Source of the DNA: UBA5018 sp044375975
GTDB lineage: Bacteria; Cyanobacteriota; Cyanobacteriia; PCC-6307; Cyanobiaceae
Reading direction: 5' to 3'
Assembly: GCA_044375975.1 (NCBI GenBank)
Contig: JBILLQ010000004.1
Location: 25,667-89,666 of the forward strand
DNA: 64,000 bases
Shown: piece after piece, positions 16,593 to 24,656 of the stretch
Numbering within the stretch: position 1 is the stretch's first letter
Layout: the number at the start of each line of letters is the position of its first letter
Notes under the pieces: generated by a model
Seen by the model: the letters and a program-made list of their open reading frames with translations, nothing else
Database searches by the model: none
What the model was told of the DNA's origin: nothing
Program-made: the position numbers and the translations under genes

Positions 16593-17240
16593 TTAGCCCA
16601 GGCAGGCGCCCACGAAGTTGGCGATGCTGGGCAGTACGGCCGGGTCGATCGTGTGGCCGCCCTCAAAGGGCAATAACTGGGCGCTGCCGCCACCGCTTAT
16701 CAGTCGCTTGCGGGCTTCTTCGCTGGCCGCGAAAGGCACCACCGGGTCCTGTTGGCCATGGCTGAGCAGCACTGGCGGCAGCGGCTGTGCCGCGGTGGCC
16801 CGGGGTTGCCAGCCCTCGTGGGGATAGCCACTGCAGGCCACGATGCCGGCCACGGGTAAATCGCTGGCCACATCCAGGGCCATGGCGCCACCTTGGGAGA
16901 AGCCAAGCACCACCGTGCGTCCAAGGGGCACGCTGCTGGCCAGCAGCTCCAGTCGCTGGCGCAGGGCCGCCCGCGCGGCCGGCAGCTGGCTCCAGTCGAT
17001 CGGTTGCAGGCCATACCACTGGCGGCCGACCCCCAGCGGGTGGGCTTCTGGAGCCTGCAGAGCCACCACGCTCAGCTCAGGGCCCACCAGCAGTTCCCCT
17101 AAATCGAGCAGGTCATGGGCATCGGCGCCCCAGCCGTGCAACAGCACCAGCCGGGCAGCGGCGCCGGCGGGCCCCAATTGGAGTAGATCGGCTTGGCCAG
17201 CCTGATCGGGGCCAGTTTGGTCGAGGTTGGGGAGGTTCAT
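16593..17240 (-). CDS. Alpha/beta-hydrolase, phospholipase/carboxylesterase family
   Basis: This 215-residue esterase of the YpfH/acyl-protein-thioesterase-like family carries the oxyanion strand LVLLHGWGADAHDLL and the nucleophile elbow VLGFSQGGAMALD (Ser about residue 116). The acid LSHGQQDPVVPFAAS and catalytic His FEGGHTID complete the Ser-Asp-His triad. No signal peptide is present, so it is cytoplasmic. The substrate is not predictable. It is divergent from purH with 54 bp between starts. Confidence 0.87.
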   Translation of the reverse strand: MNLPNLDQTGPDQAGQADLLQLGPAGAAARLVLLHGWGADAHDLLDLGELLVGPELSVVALQAPEAHPLGVGRQWYGLQPIDWSQLPAARAALRQRLELLASSVPLGRTVVLGFSQGGAMALDVASDLPVAGIVACSGYPHEGWQPRATAAQPLPPVLLSHGQQDPVVPFAASEEARKRLISGGGSAQLLPFEGGHTIDPAVLPSIANFVGACLG

Positions 17241-17294
17241 GGCCGCTAGGAGGTCCCTGCGTAGGTTGGCGCTCTGCCTTCCGATGCAGCATCC

Positions 17295-18851
17295 ATGGCC
17301 CCCACCGCCCTACTGAGCGTGTCGCAAAAAGAGGGACTGGTGCCGCTGGCCCAGGGGCTGCTGGAGGCTGGCTATCGGCTGATCTCCAGTGGTGGCACAG
17401 CGGCGGCGCTGCAAGCTGCTGGTTTGCCTGTAACAAAGGTAGCCGAGTACACCGGTGCGCCCGAGATCTTGGGTGGCCGGGTGAAGACGCTCCACCCCCG
17501 CATTCACGGCGGCATCCTGGCCCGGCGGCAGGAGCCTGGTCATCAGGCGGATCTGGCGGCCCAGCAGATCGATCCGATCGATGTGGTGGTGGTGAATCTG
17601 TATCCCTTCCGCGAGACGGTGGCCGATCCGGCGGTGGACTTTGAGTTAGCCATTGAGAACATCGATATCGGCGGGCCGGCGATGCTGCGGGCCGCCGCTA
17701 AAAACCACGACGACGTGGCGGTGCTCACCGCCCCCAGCCAGTACGGCCCCTTCCTGGAGGCCCTCCAGGCCGGCCAGGTGGATCGGCGGTTGCGCCGCTC
17801 CCTGGCCCTGGCGGCGTTTCAGCACACCGCTGCCTACGACGCGGCGATCAGCGGCTGGTTGGCCAGCCGGCTGGAGGCCCCTGCTGGCGGCGAGCCGCCG
17901 GCGGCGCCCCTGCGGCTGGAGCTGCCCGCCCGCCAGGTCCTGCGCTATGGCGAAAATCCCCACCAGGGCGCCAGTTGGCACAGCGCCGAGGCCGCCGGCT
18001 GGGGCGGCGCGATCCAGCTGCAGGGCAAGGAACTCAGTTACAACAACCTGATCGATCTCGACGCCGCCCTGGCCACGGTGCGCGAGTTTGGCTATGGACC
18101 CGGCGCCCAGCCCGCCGCCGTGGTGGTCAAGCACACCAATCCCTGCGGCTTGGCCACCGGTGACGATGGCGCCCATGCCCTGGGCCGCGCCCTCGATGCC
18201 GATCGGGTGTCGGCCTTTGGCGGCATCGTGGCGCTCAACGGGGCGGTGGATCTGGCCAGCGCCGAGCAGCTCTGCGGCCTGTTTCTGGAATGTGTGGTGG
18301 CGCCGCAGTTCACGGCTGAGGCCCGCCTCAAGCTGGCAGCCAAGCCCAACCTGCGCCTGCTGGAGCTGGCCTCTGAGGCCATCGCCCGCGCCTCCCGCCA
18401 GCAGCTGCGCAGTCTGCTGGGGGGGGTGCTGGTGCAGGAGCTGGACGATCAGCCCGTGCAGGAGCAGACCTGGCAGGTGGTGAGCGAGCGCCAGCCCACG
18501 GCCCAGGAGCTGGAGGATCTGCGCTTTGCCTGGAAACTGGTGCGCCACGTGCGCTCCAACGCCATTGCCGTGGCCCGAGCTGGCCAGAGCCTGGGGGTGG
18601 GGGCGGGTCAGATGAACCGGGTGGGATCCGCCAAATTGGCTCTTGAGGCTGCGGCGGAACGGGCCCGGGGGGCGGTGTTGGCCAGTGATGGCTTCTTCCC
18701 CTTCGATGACAGCGTGCGCCTGGCCGCCAGCCATGGCATCACGGCCTTGATCCAGCCAGGCGGCAGCATGCGGGATGGCGACTCGATCGCCGCCTGCAAC
18801 GAGCTGGGGTTGGCGATGGTCTGCACCGGTCGTCGCCACTTCTTGCACTGA
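17295..18851 (+). CDS. purH: Bifunctional AICAR transformylase/IMP cyclohydrolase
   Basis: This 518-residue enzyme catalyses the last two steps of de novo purine synthesis. The N-terminal IMP cyclohydrolase domain (about 1-195) begins ALLSVSQKEGLVPLAQGL and has the LISSGGTAAALQAAG and GRVKTLHPRIHGGIL loops. The C-terminal transformylase has LRYGENPHQGASWH, the catalytic VVKHTNPCGLA and DGFFPFDDSVRLA. The length is typical. The ATG at 17295 directly precedes the conserved first strand. Confidence 0.97.
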   Translation: MAPTALLSVSQKEGLVPLAQGLLEAGYRLISSGGTAAALQAAGLPVTKVAEYTGAPEILGGRVKTLHPRIHGGILARRQEPGHQADLAAQQIDPIDVVVVNLYPFRETVADPAVDFELAIENIDIGGPAMLRAAAKNHDDVAVLTAPSQYGPFLEALQAGQVDRRLRRSLALAAFQHTAAYDAAISGWLASRLEAPAGGEPPAAPLRLELPARQVLRYGENPHQGASWHSAEAAGWGGAIQLQGKELSYNNLIDLDAALATVREFGYGPGAQPAAVVVKHTNPCGLATGDDGAHALGRALDADRVSAFGGIVALNGAVDLASAEQLCGLFLECVVAPQFTAEARLKLAAKPNLRLLELASEAIARASRQQLRSLLGGVLVQELDDQPVQEQTWQVVSERQPTAQELEDLRFAWKLVRHVRSNAIAVARAGQSLGVGAGQMNRVGSAKLALEAAAERARGAVLASDGFFPFDDSVRLAASHGITALIQPGGSMRDGDSIAACNELGLAMVCTGRRHFLH

Positions 18852-18996
18852 AGCCCCGCGGCCCCTGCCCCCTGGGGCAATGGCAGATCTCCAGCTGCAG
18901 TTGTTCAATTGTCAATTGGCTCCAGGCTGAACGGCACTGGGGGCGGGATGAGCTGTAGCTTCGCCAAGCTGCCCGTTCCCCGCCCAGCACCGCGCC

Positions 18997-19461
18997 ATGC
19001 CCGAGTCGCTCGCTTACAACCTCAACTTTCTGCATCCCCTGTTGATGTGGGGATTGCTGGCCCTTTCCGGATACGGCATGTTCCTGGGGATCAAGGCCAA
19101 GAAGACCCGCACGGCTGATGCCGAAGCTCGCAAGCCCCTGATCAAGGGGCAGTTCGCCAAGCGCCACTTTCAAATCGGCAGCCTGATCCTGGTGGTGATG
19201 GTGCTCGGCAACTTTGGCGGCATGGCCGTCACCTATTTGAACAATGGCAAGTTGTTCGTGGGGCCGCACCTGCTGGTGGGCATCACCATGACCAGCATGG
19301 TCGTGGTGGCGGCCTCGCTGACGCCGCTGATGCAGCAAGGCAACCTGATTGCCCGCAAAGTTCACGTGGGTTTGAACATGGCCCTGATGACCCTGTTCCT
19401 CTGGCAGGCCCTGACTGGTGTGCAAATCCTGAACAACATTTGGGAGAAGCGCCCCGCTTAG
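18997..19461 (+). CDS. DUF4079 membrane protein
   Basis: This 154-residue protein begins MPESLAYNLNFLHPLLMWG and has four hydrophobic stretches: PLLMWGLLALSGYGMFLGI, SLILVVMVLGNFGGMAV, LLVGITMTSMVVVAAS and MALMTLFLWQALTGVQIL. Conserved His residues in HPLLMW, HLLVGI and HVGLNM resemble those of small b-type heme membrane proteins. This is the DUF4079 family of cyanobacteria and plastids, of unknown function and probably thylakoid-located. A possible terminator follows at 19488. Confidence 0.9.
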   Translation: MPESLAYNLNFLHPLLMWGLLALSGYGMFLGIKAKKTRTADAEARKPLIKGQFAKRHFQIGSLILVVMVLGNFGGMAVTYLNNGKLFVGPHLLVGITMTSMVVVAASLTPLMQQGNLIARKVHVGLNMALMTLFLWQALTGVQILNNIWEKRPA

Positions 19462-19487
19462 ATCGGGCAGAAAACTTTTCCGGCAGT

Positions 19488-19521
19488 GGGGCTGGCCTTT
19501 ACAAGGGCGGCCCCAATTTTA
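19488..19521 (+). terminator. Probable terminator after the DUF4079 gene
   Basis: A stem of GGGGCTGGCC against GGCGGCCCC (one G-U pair) with an eight-base loop lies 26 bp after the stop codon and is followed by AATTTTA. The T-run is short, so the call is moderate. Confidence 0.5.
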
Positions 19522-19616
19522 CTGGTCAGAAGCGACGAAGTGCCGACTGTTCAGAGACTCAACTAAGCGGGCCAATCACCTAGCAGGCCAAGTTTATATA
19601 TTAAATTGATTTAGTT

Positions 19617-20369
19617 TTAAAATTGGGCTCGTCGGCGTGGCGGGCAGTTCAGGCCATGGCTGGCGTGAAAGTCTTCTTGTACCTTCCAGGTGAGACGTCT
19701 AGAGATCTGGCGAACGATCTGGCGTAGCAGGTGATCGCCGCTGGTCTGCACAAGAGCCTCGGGCAGCAGGGTGATCACTCCAGGTAGTTGTATCCATACG
19801 TTTAGGTCCAGGTCCCATATCACCGCTGTGCGCAGGGCGCTCCCATCATTTTCTTTCGTGCTTTCTTCCGCACTTTTTTCTGTATTTTCTTCGGTTGAAT
19901 TCAATTGCTCTTGAAGCTTTAAGGAGGCGTTGAACTCCACGTCATAGAGCCGTTCCAGCAGCGTTTCAGGTTGATCTGAAGCCGCCGTGACGATCCGATA
20001 TACCCCCCTGTCCTGGGGTAACAGTTCAAGGCTAATCGTGGGTTCCACCTCAAAGCCGAAATTGCCAAACCGGCCCAGGGTTAGTGAATAGCCGTTGTTG
20101 CCCAGGGGCCGCACTGTCATCGGAGCGGCGCAGCGCCTGAACCAGCCTTCATGGTGGTCCAGGTAGCTGGCCACCAGCTCGGCAGGGGCCCACATCTCCA
20201 TCAGGTCGGAAAAGCTGCTGGAGTAGCAGCGCAGGCGGGGGTCGCCGCTGTGGCGCAGGGGCGGCGAGGGGCAGCTCAACTCAGACTCCGCCCGGTCGGG
20301 GATGGTGCTCGGCTCGGTCGAAGAAAGCGTGGACAACGACTGGTAACTCCCGAATCCCGAATCCGACAT
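19617..20369 (-). CDS. DUF1997 family protein
   Basis: This 250-residue protein has a Ser/Pro-rich N-terminal 45 residues, then RCYSSSFSDLMEMWAPAELVASYLDHHEGWFRRCAAPM split over the conserved core. Later come GNFGFEVEPTISLELLPQDR and a C-terminal WDLDLNVWIQLPGVI, the pattern of DUF1997, a cyanobacterial and plastid family related to START-like lipid-binding folds. A low-complexity insertion of Glu, Ser and Lys sits at about 160-180. The function is unknown. It is followed by a 100-bp spacer and lies downstream of ispH on the same strand. Confidence 0.82.
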   Translation of the reverse strand: MSDSGFGSYQSLSTLSSTEPSTIPDRAESELSCPSPPLRHSGDPRLRCYSSSFSDLMEMWAPAELVASYLDHHEGWFRRCAAPMTVRPLGNNGYSLTLGRFGNFGFEVEPTISLELLPQDRGVYRIVTAASDQPETLLERLYDVEFNASLKLQEQLNSTEENTEKSAEESTKENDGSALRTAVIWDLDLNVWIQLPGVITLLPEALVQTSGDHLLRQIVRQISRRLTWKVQEDFHASHGLNCPPRRRAQF

Positions 20370-20470
20370 GGTCCGTTCATAACTGAATGTAAAGCCAGCC
20401 GTCTGGCCCGCTGTGCTGAAAACTTCTTTCCTGGACGAGGGGGCACGAGGGTTGGGGGCGACCGTTGGCC

Positions 20471-21670
20471 TCAGCCGGCTTCGCTGAGGCCGATCAGCCG
20501 CTCGATCACGTCCTCCACCACCCGGTCTGGGGTGGAGGCTCCGGAGGTGATGCCCACCCGGATGTTGCCGGCGGGCAGGAAGGGAGCTTCGATGATCGAT
20601 TCCTCATTCAGGGGCTTGTGGAGGATGCGGTTGCCAGGGCCGATGCGCTCGGGTGTGTCGATGTGGAAGGAGCGAATGCCGCGGGATACGGCGATCTCCT
20701 GAAGATGGGTGGTGTTGGAGGAGTTGTAGCCCCCGATCACTACCATCAGATCCAGGGGTTTATCGACTAGGGCGAAGATGGCGTCTTGTCTTTCTTGGGT
20801 GGCGTCACAGATGGTGTTGAAGGCCACGAAGTGATCGTTGAGTTCGATCGGCCCGAACCGTTGCAGCATCGTGCGCTCGAACATGCGGCCGATCTCCTCG
20901 GTCTCGCTTTTGAGCATGGTGGTTTGATTGGCTACCCCGACGCGAATCAGATCGCGATCTGGATCGAAGTCTGGGGAGCAGGCTTTGGCAAAGCGGGCCA
21001 GAAAGGCCTCCCGGTCGCCCTTGCCCAGGATGTAGTCGCAGACAAGCTGGGCTTCTTTGAGATCCAGTACCACCAGGTAGGTGCCGGCAAAGGAGCTGGT
21101 GGCCAGGGTCTCCTCATGCTTCACCTTGCCGTGAATGATTGAGGTGATCTGGTGCTTTTTGTGTTTTTCCACGGCGTTCCACACCTTGGAAACCCAGGGG
21201 CAGGTGGTATCCACGATGTGACAGCCGCGCTCGTTTAGCAGCTGCATTTCCTGCACGGTGGCTCCAAAGGCCGGCAGGATCACCACATCGCCACTGGCCA
21301 CGTCGGAGAAGTCTTTGACCCCCTGATCCACGGAGATGAATTGCACGCCCATCTGGCGCAAATTGTCATTTACCGATGGGTTATGGATGATTTCGTTTGT
21401 GATCCAGATCCGCTCCTTCGGGTAATGCCGGCGGGTTTCGTAGGCCATGGCCACGGCCCGCTCCACCCCCCAGCAAAAGCCGAAGGCCTCGGCTAGCAGC
21501 ACCGTCAGCCGGCCCCGCTGCAGTTCGTGGCCGTTCTCGCGCAGGCTGGCAACTAAATTGCTCTGGTAAGCCTGCTCAAGGCTGCCAGCGACCTCCTCGG
21601 CCCGGCCGAAGCCCCGGCGGTTGTAGCGCTCGGAATGGTGAAGCGAGCGCTTGAAAGCACGGGTATCCAC
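20471..21670 (-). CDS. ispH: 4-hydroxy-3-methylbut-2-enyl diphosphate reductase
   Basis: IspH is the last MEP-pathway enzyme, making IPP and DMAPP for carotenoids, chlorophyll and quinones. It is 399 residues long, the extended cyanobacterial/plant form. The three Fe-S ligands are seen in AFGFCWGVERAV, VDTTCPWVSKVW and FNTICDATQERQ. Substrate-binding residues include HGKVKHEETLA, NQTTM and GITSGASTPDRV. The about 40-residue N-terminal extension (MDTRAFKRSLHHSERYNRRG) is typical of cyanobacteria and supports the ATG at 21670. Confidence 0.97.
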   Translation of the reverse strand: MDTRAFKRSLHHSERYNRRGFGRAEEVAGSLEQAYQSNLVASLRENGHELQRGRLTVLLAEAFGFCWGVERAVAMAYETRRHYPKERIWITNEIIHNPSVNDNLRQMGVQFISVDQGVKDFSDVASGDVVILPAFGATVQEMQLLNERGCHIVDTTCPWVSKVWNAVEKHKKHQITSIIHGKVKHEETLATSSFAGTYLVVLDLKEAQLVCDYILGKGDREAFLARFAKACSPDFDPDRDLIRVGVANQTTMLKSETEEIGRMFERTMLQRFGPIELNDHFVAFNTICDATQERQDAIFALVDKPLDLMVVIGGYNSSNTTHLQEIAVSRGIRSFHIDTPERIGPGNRILHKPLNEESIIEAPFLPAGNIRVGITSGASTPDRVVEDVIERLIGLSEAG

Positions 21671-21723
21671 GTGGTCAAGGCATGGCTCCGACGACTCTAT
21701 GGGGGCCGCCGGCTGCGCGGACG

Positions 21724-21750
21724 AAAAAACCCGCGGCCGGAGCCGCGGGT
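21724..21750 (-). terminator. Rho-independent terminator of the ammonium transporter
   Basis: On the minus strand a perfect nine-pair stem (ACCCGCGGC / GCCGCGGGT) with a four-base loop is followed by TTTTTT. It lies 31 bp past the amt stop and is the strongest terminator in the window. It also separates amt from ispH. Confidence 0.93.
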
Positions 21751-21780
21751 CAGCAGGGAAACACGGGGGACCGACCTGAC

Positions 21781-23241
21781 TCAGCTGGAGGATGAGACGA
21801 AGTCGGGGTAAGCCTCCATGCCGTGTTCACCGATGTCGAGACCCTCGACCTCTTCCTGCTCGGTCACACGGATGCCGCCGGACAGGGCTCCGAGCACCGA
21901 CCAGACGATCCAGGCGGTGATGGCGGCAAACAGGCTGTAGGAGATAACGCCGATGAACTGAAGGCCCAGCTGGCCGAAGCCATGGCCGGTCAGCAGGCCC
22001 TTGTCGGTGTTGAACAGACCCACAGCCAGGGTGCCCCAGATGCCGCAGCTGCCATGCACGGACCAGGCGCCCACCGGATCATCGATGTTGAGGCCATCGA
22101 TGAAGCTGACCGAAAAGACCACGATGGTGCCCGCGATGAAGCCCACCACCCAGGCGGCCGGCATCGAAAAGCCGTCGCAGCCTGCGGTGATGCCCACCAG
22201 GCCAGCCAGGATGCCGTTGATGGTCATCGTGAGGTCGGGCTTGCCAGATTTCAGCTGGGAGACCAGGGTGCCGGCGATGCCACCTCCAGCGGCCCCAAGG
22301 GTTGTGGTGACAGCGATGTAGGGAACGGTTTCGTTCATCGAGAGCACGGAACCCGGGTTGAACCCATACCAGCCGATCCAGAGGATCAGGCAGCCGAGCG
22401 TGCCGAGGGCCATGCTGTGGCCAGGGATGGCTTTGGTCTCGCCATCGACGAACTTGCCAACCCTCGGGCCGAGGATGATCGCTCCTACCACGCCCGCCCA
22501 GGCGCCCACCGTATGTACAAGGGCGGAGCCGGCGAAGTCGATGAAGCCCAGCTGGTTGAGCCAGCCGTCAGCGTTCCATTTCCAGCTGCCTGCGATCGGG
22601 TAGATGAAGGCCACCAGAATCAACGAGAAGACTACGAACTCCCCGAACTTGATCCGCTCGGCCACCAGTCCAGAGACGATCGTGGCGGCGGTGCCGGCGA
22701 AGGCCACCTGGAAGAGAAAGTCGACACTGGGCACCAGTGAACCGTCCGTGACCATCTGGGGGGTGACGGCGGGATCGAAGAACAGTCCGAACGGACCACC
22801 CTTACCGAAGAAGAGCCAGCCCGGGATGACGGCCGAGCCGTACATCAGGGAGTAACCGATCAACCAGTAGGCGCTGGCGGCCAGGGCGAACACGATCAGG
22901 TTCTTGGCCAGGATGTTCACGGCGTTCTTCTGCCGGCACATCCCTGCCTCCACCATGGCGAAACCGGCGTTCATGAAGATCACCAGAATGGCGGCGATCA
23001 GCAGCCAGAGATTGTTGATCAGAAACGCCGGTGTCAGTGCGGGCAGTTCAGCAGCGTGGGCCGCCAGGTTGAACACCCCCAGACCGAACAGGGCAACGGG
23101 CACACAGGCCAGCCAGATCAGCCCCTGCCGGGAGGAAAGCCCGCGGATGCTGCGCATCAGCTGGAGGGGAGCCTCCAGCAGGCTGGCTTCCATGAGTCGT
23201 TTCGGTTTACGGCGTTTTGGCCCTTGGGAGGCGAGCGTCAT
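21781..23241 (-). CDS. amt1: Ammonium transporter, Amt family
   Basis: This 486-residue inner-membrane ammonium channel starts with a basic N-terminus, then a signal-like helix (LIWLACVPVALFGLGVF, AAHAAE), then eleven expected helices. Key features are NAGFAMVEAGMCRQKN, the pore-lining twin histidines in SALVHTVGAWAG and VHGSCGIWGTLA, and SGLVAERIKF. The acidic C-terminal tail EQEEVEGLDIGEHGMEAYPD is the PII (GlnK/GlnB) contact region. The start is probably the ATG at 23241, although an in-frame ATG at residue 17 (MEASLLE) is possible. An NtcA box upstream points to nitrogen control. Confidence 0.96.
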   Translation of the reverse strand: MTLASQGPKRRKPKRLMEASLLEAPLQLMRSIRGLSSRQGLIWLACVPVALFGLGVFNLAAHAAELPALTPAFLINNLWLLIAAILVIFMNAGFAMVEAGMCRQKNAVNILAKNLIVFALAASAYWLIGYSLMYGSAVIPGWLFFGKGGPFGLFFDPAVTPQMVTDGSLVPSVDFLFQVAFAGTAATIVSGLVAERIKFGEFVVFSLILVAFIYPIAGSWKWNADGWLNQLGFIDFAGSALVHTVGAWAGVVGAIILGPRVGKFVDGETKAIPGHSMALGTLGCLILWIGWYGFNPGSVLSMNETVPYIAVTTTLGAAGGGIAGTLVSQLKSGKPDLTMTINGILAGLVGITAGCDGFSMPAAWVVGFIAGTIVVFSVSFIDGLNIDDPVGAWSVHGSCGIWGTLAVGLFNTDKGLLTGHGFGQLGLQFIGVISYSLFAAITAWIVWSVLGALSGGIRVTEQEEVEGLDIGEHGMEAYPDFVSSSS

Positions 23242-23296
23242 GGTGAAAACATCAATAAAAAGAGAAAGAGATGGCTTTTGCCATCACTGGGTTGTG

Positions 23297-23338
23297 ACTA
23301 TCGATCCACTGGGTTGTTCATCCTGTACGAATTGCTAC
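23297..23338 (-). promoter_or_regulatory. NtcA-activated promoter of amt1
   Basis: A perfect NtcA consensus GTA-N8-TAC lies at 23325-23338 and is palindromic, so it reads on the minus strand too. On that strand it is followed after 22 bp by GATAGT (23297-23302), close to the expected -10 element; this is the spacing of class II NtcA promoters. The predicted start site would be about 50 bp before the amt1 ATG. The rest of the spacer to 23626 shows only a C/G hairpin near 23508-23522. Confidence 0.82.
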
Positions 23339-23626
23339 CAACAATCCGGGTTGGCCCTTCCCCCGATCACAGGCCTGGCCAGGAGCTTTGGACGCCCAGC
23401 TGAATGATCACATTGTGAAGAAGTGCGAAGGGATCCTTGAATTGTTCGCAGTGAACAGTCGGACGGCGCTACAAATGGTTCGAAGGATTAACCCGTTGAC
23501 CAGGCTCCCCCCCCCAGGGGGGCAAGGCCTGCTGGAAGTAGCCACCGCTAGGCGAAGCAACGCTCCTTCAAGCGAAGCGGCACCTGCCCAGGGCGGGTGA
23601 CAGTCCCCTCTTCCGAGCCCGACACC

Positions 23627-23818
23627 ATGGCCAGCACCAAGCTTTCCTATCGCGGCGTCGCCCACGACCGCTCCGTTCATCCCCAGCCTTCGGTCAAGCC
23701 GGTGGAGCATGTCTACCGAGGTCAGCACTTTGAGGCGCCTCTGCAGCATGAGCCTGCGGCGGTCGATCACGAAGCTGAACTGCAATACCGCGGCATCACC
23801 TACCACCATCACGTCTGA
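23627..23818 (+). CDS. DUF4278 small protein
   Basis: The 63-residue protein contains three YRG motifs (KLSYRGVAHD, EHVYRGQHF, LQYRGITYHHH), the signature of DUF4278, a cyanobacterial family of short proteins of unknown function. The His-rich end is typical. The ATG at 23627 was chosen because it precedes the first KLSYRG. Its last 10 bp overlap the convergent sfsA 3' end. Confidence 0.85.
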   Translation: MASTKLSYRGVAHDRSVHPQPSVKPVEHVYRGQHFEAPLQHEPAAVDHEAELQYRGITYHHHV

Positions 23819-24585
23819 ACATCCAGGTTCGCCAGGCCGAGCCAGTGCACGGCTTCGGCACTGAACCGGTAGCGGCAGGGCAACACCTCCACTCCGGCTG
23901 TCAGAGCCTGCCGGAACAGATCGCCATAGCGCGGGTCTGCGTCATCGCCCGGGGCGAACCGATCAACGTCGGCGCGGCTCAGGCAGGGCACCAGCACGGC
24001 GCGGGCCTCGGGCAGCAGATCGGTAAGTTCTATAAGGTGTTTTTGTCCCCGCTCGGTGACGGTGTCGGGGAAGAGGGCCAGGGTGCCCTCGCTCCAGGTG
24101 GTGTTCTTCACCTCCAGGTAGATCGGCCGTGGGTCGGGCGCCCCTTCGCTGGGCGTCAGCAGCAGATCGATGCGGCTGCGCTTTCCGGCGCCGTAGGCCA
24201 CTTCGGGCCGGATCGCGCCGATCGGCCCCAGCCAGGGCTCCATTAAGCCCGCCTCGATCGTGGCCCGCACCAGCCGGTTCGGCAGGGCTGTGTTGACCCC
24301 TACCCACACCGGTGTGCCGTCGGCCCCTGGCACCTCCGCCTGTTCCCAGGTCCAGGCCAGTTTGCGCTCGGGCCTGGGGTCGTGGCGCAGCCTCACCCGG
24401 CCGCCAGGGATCAGCACCCCGGTCATCGGGCCGGTGTTGGGGCAGTGGGCGGTAACTACCTGGCCGGCCTGGTCGCCCTCCAGCAGCTCCACGTCTGCCA
24501 AAAAGCGCTTGTAGCGCCTCAACAGGATTCCCTCCAGCATCGGCTCCAGCCGCAGCACGGGCGTGGCTATAGCGGGCGTGGCCAT
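23809..24585 (-). CDS. sfsA: SfsA-family protein (sugar fermentation stimulation homologue)
   Basis: The 258-residue protein has the SfsA pattern: RRYKRFLADVEL and AHCPNTGPMTG in the N-terminal OB-like part. The C-terminal nuclease-like half has SRIDLLL, IYLEVKNTTWSEG and ALFPDTVTERGQKHL. The fold resembles PD-(D/E)XK nucleases and E. coli SfsA binds DNA, but its biochemical role is unsettled. The ATG at 24585 (MATPAIATP) is preferred; an in-frame ATG 33 bp upstream is also possible. Two copies of CGGGCGTGGCTATAG encode the start region. Confidence 0.9.
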   Translation of the reverse strand: MATPAIATPVLRLEPMLEGILLRRYKRFLADVELLEGDQAGQVVTAHCPNTGPMTGVLIPGGRVRLRHDPRPERKLAWTWEQAEVPGADGTPVWVGVNTALPNRLVRATIEAGLMEPWLGPIGAIRPEVAYGAGKRSRIDLLLTPSEGAPDPRPIYLEVKNTTWSEGTLALFPDTVTERGQKHLIELTDLLPEARAVLVPCLSRADVDRFAPGDDADPRYGDLFRQALTAGVEVLPCRYRFSAEAVHWLGLANLDVQT

Positions 24586-24656
24586 AGCGCAGTAGGTGCA
24601 AGCGGTAGTGGCGGCCATACTGCCGCTTGATGACGCGGGCCCTGGGCCCGGCCCCG

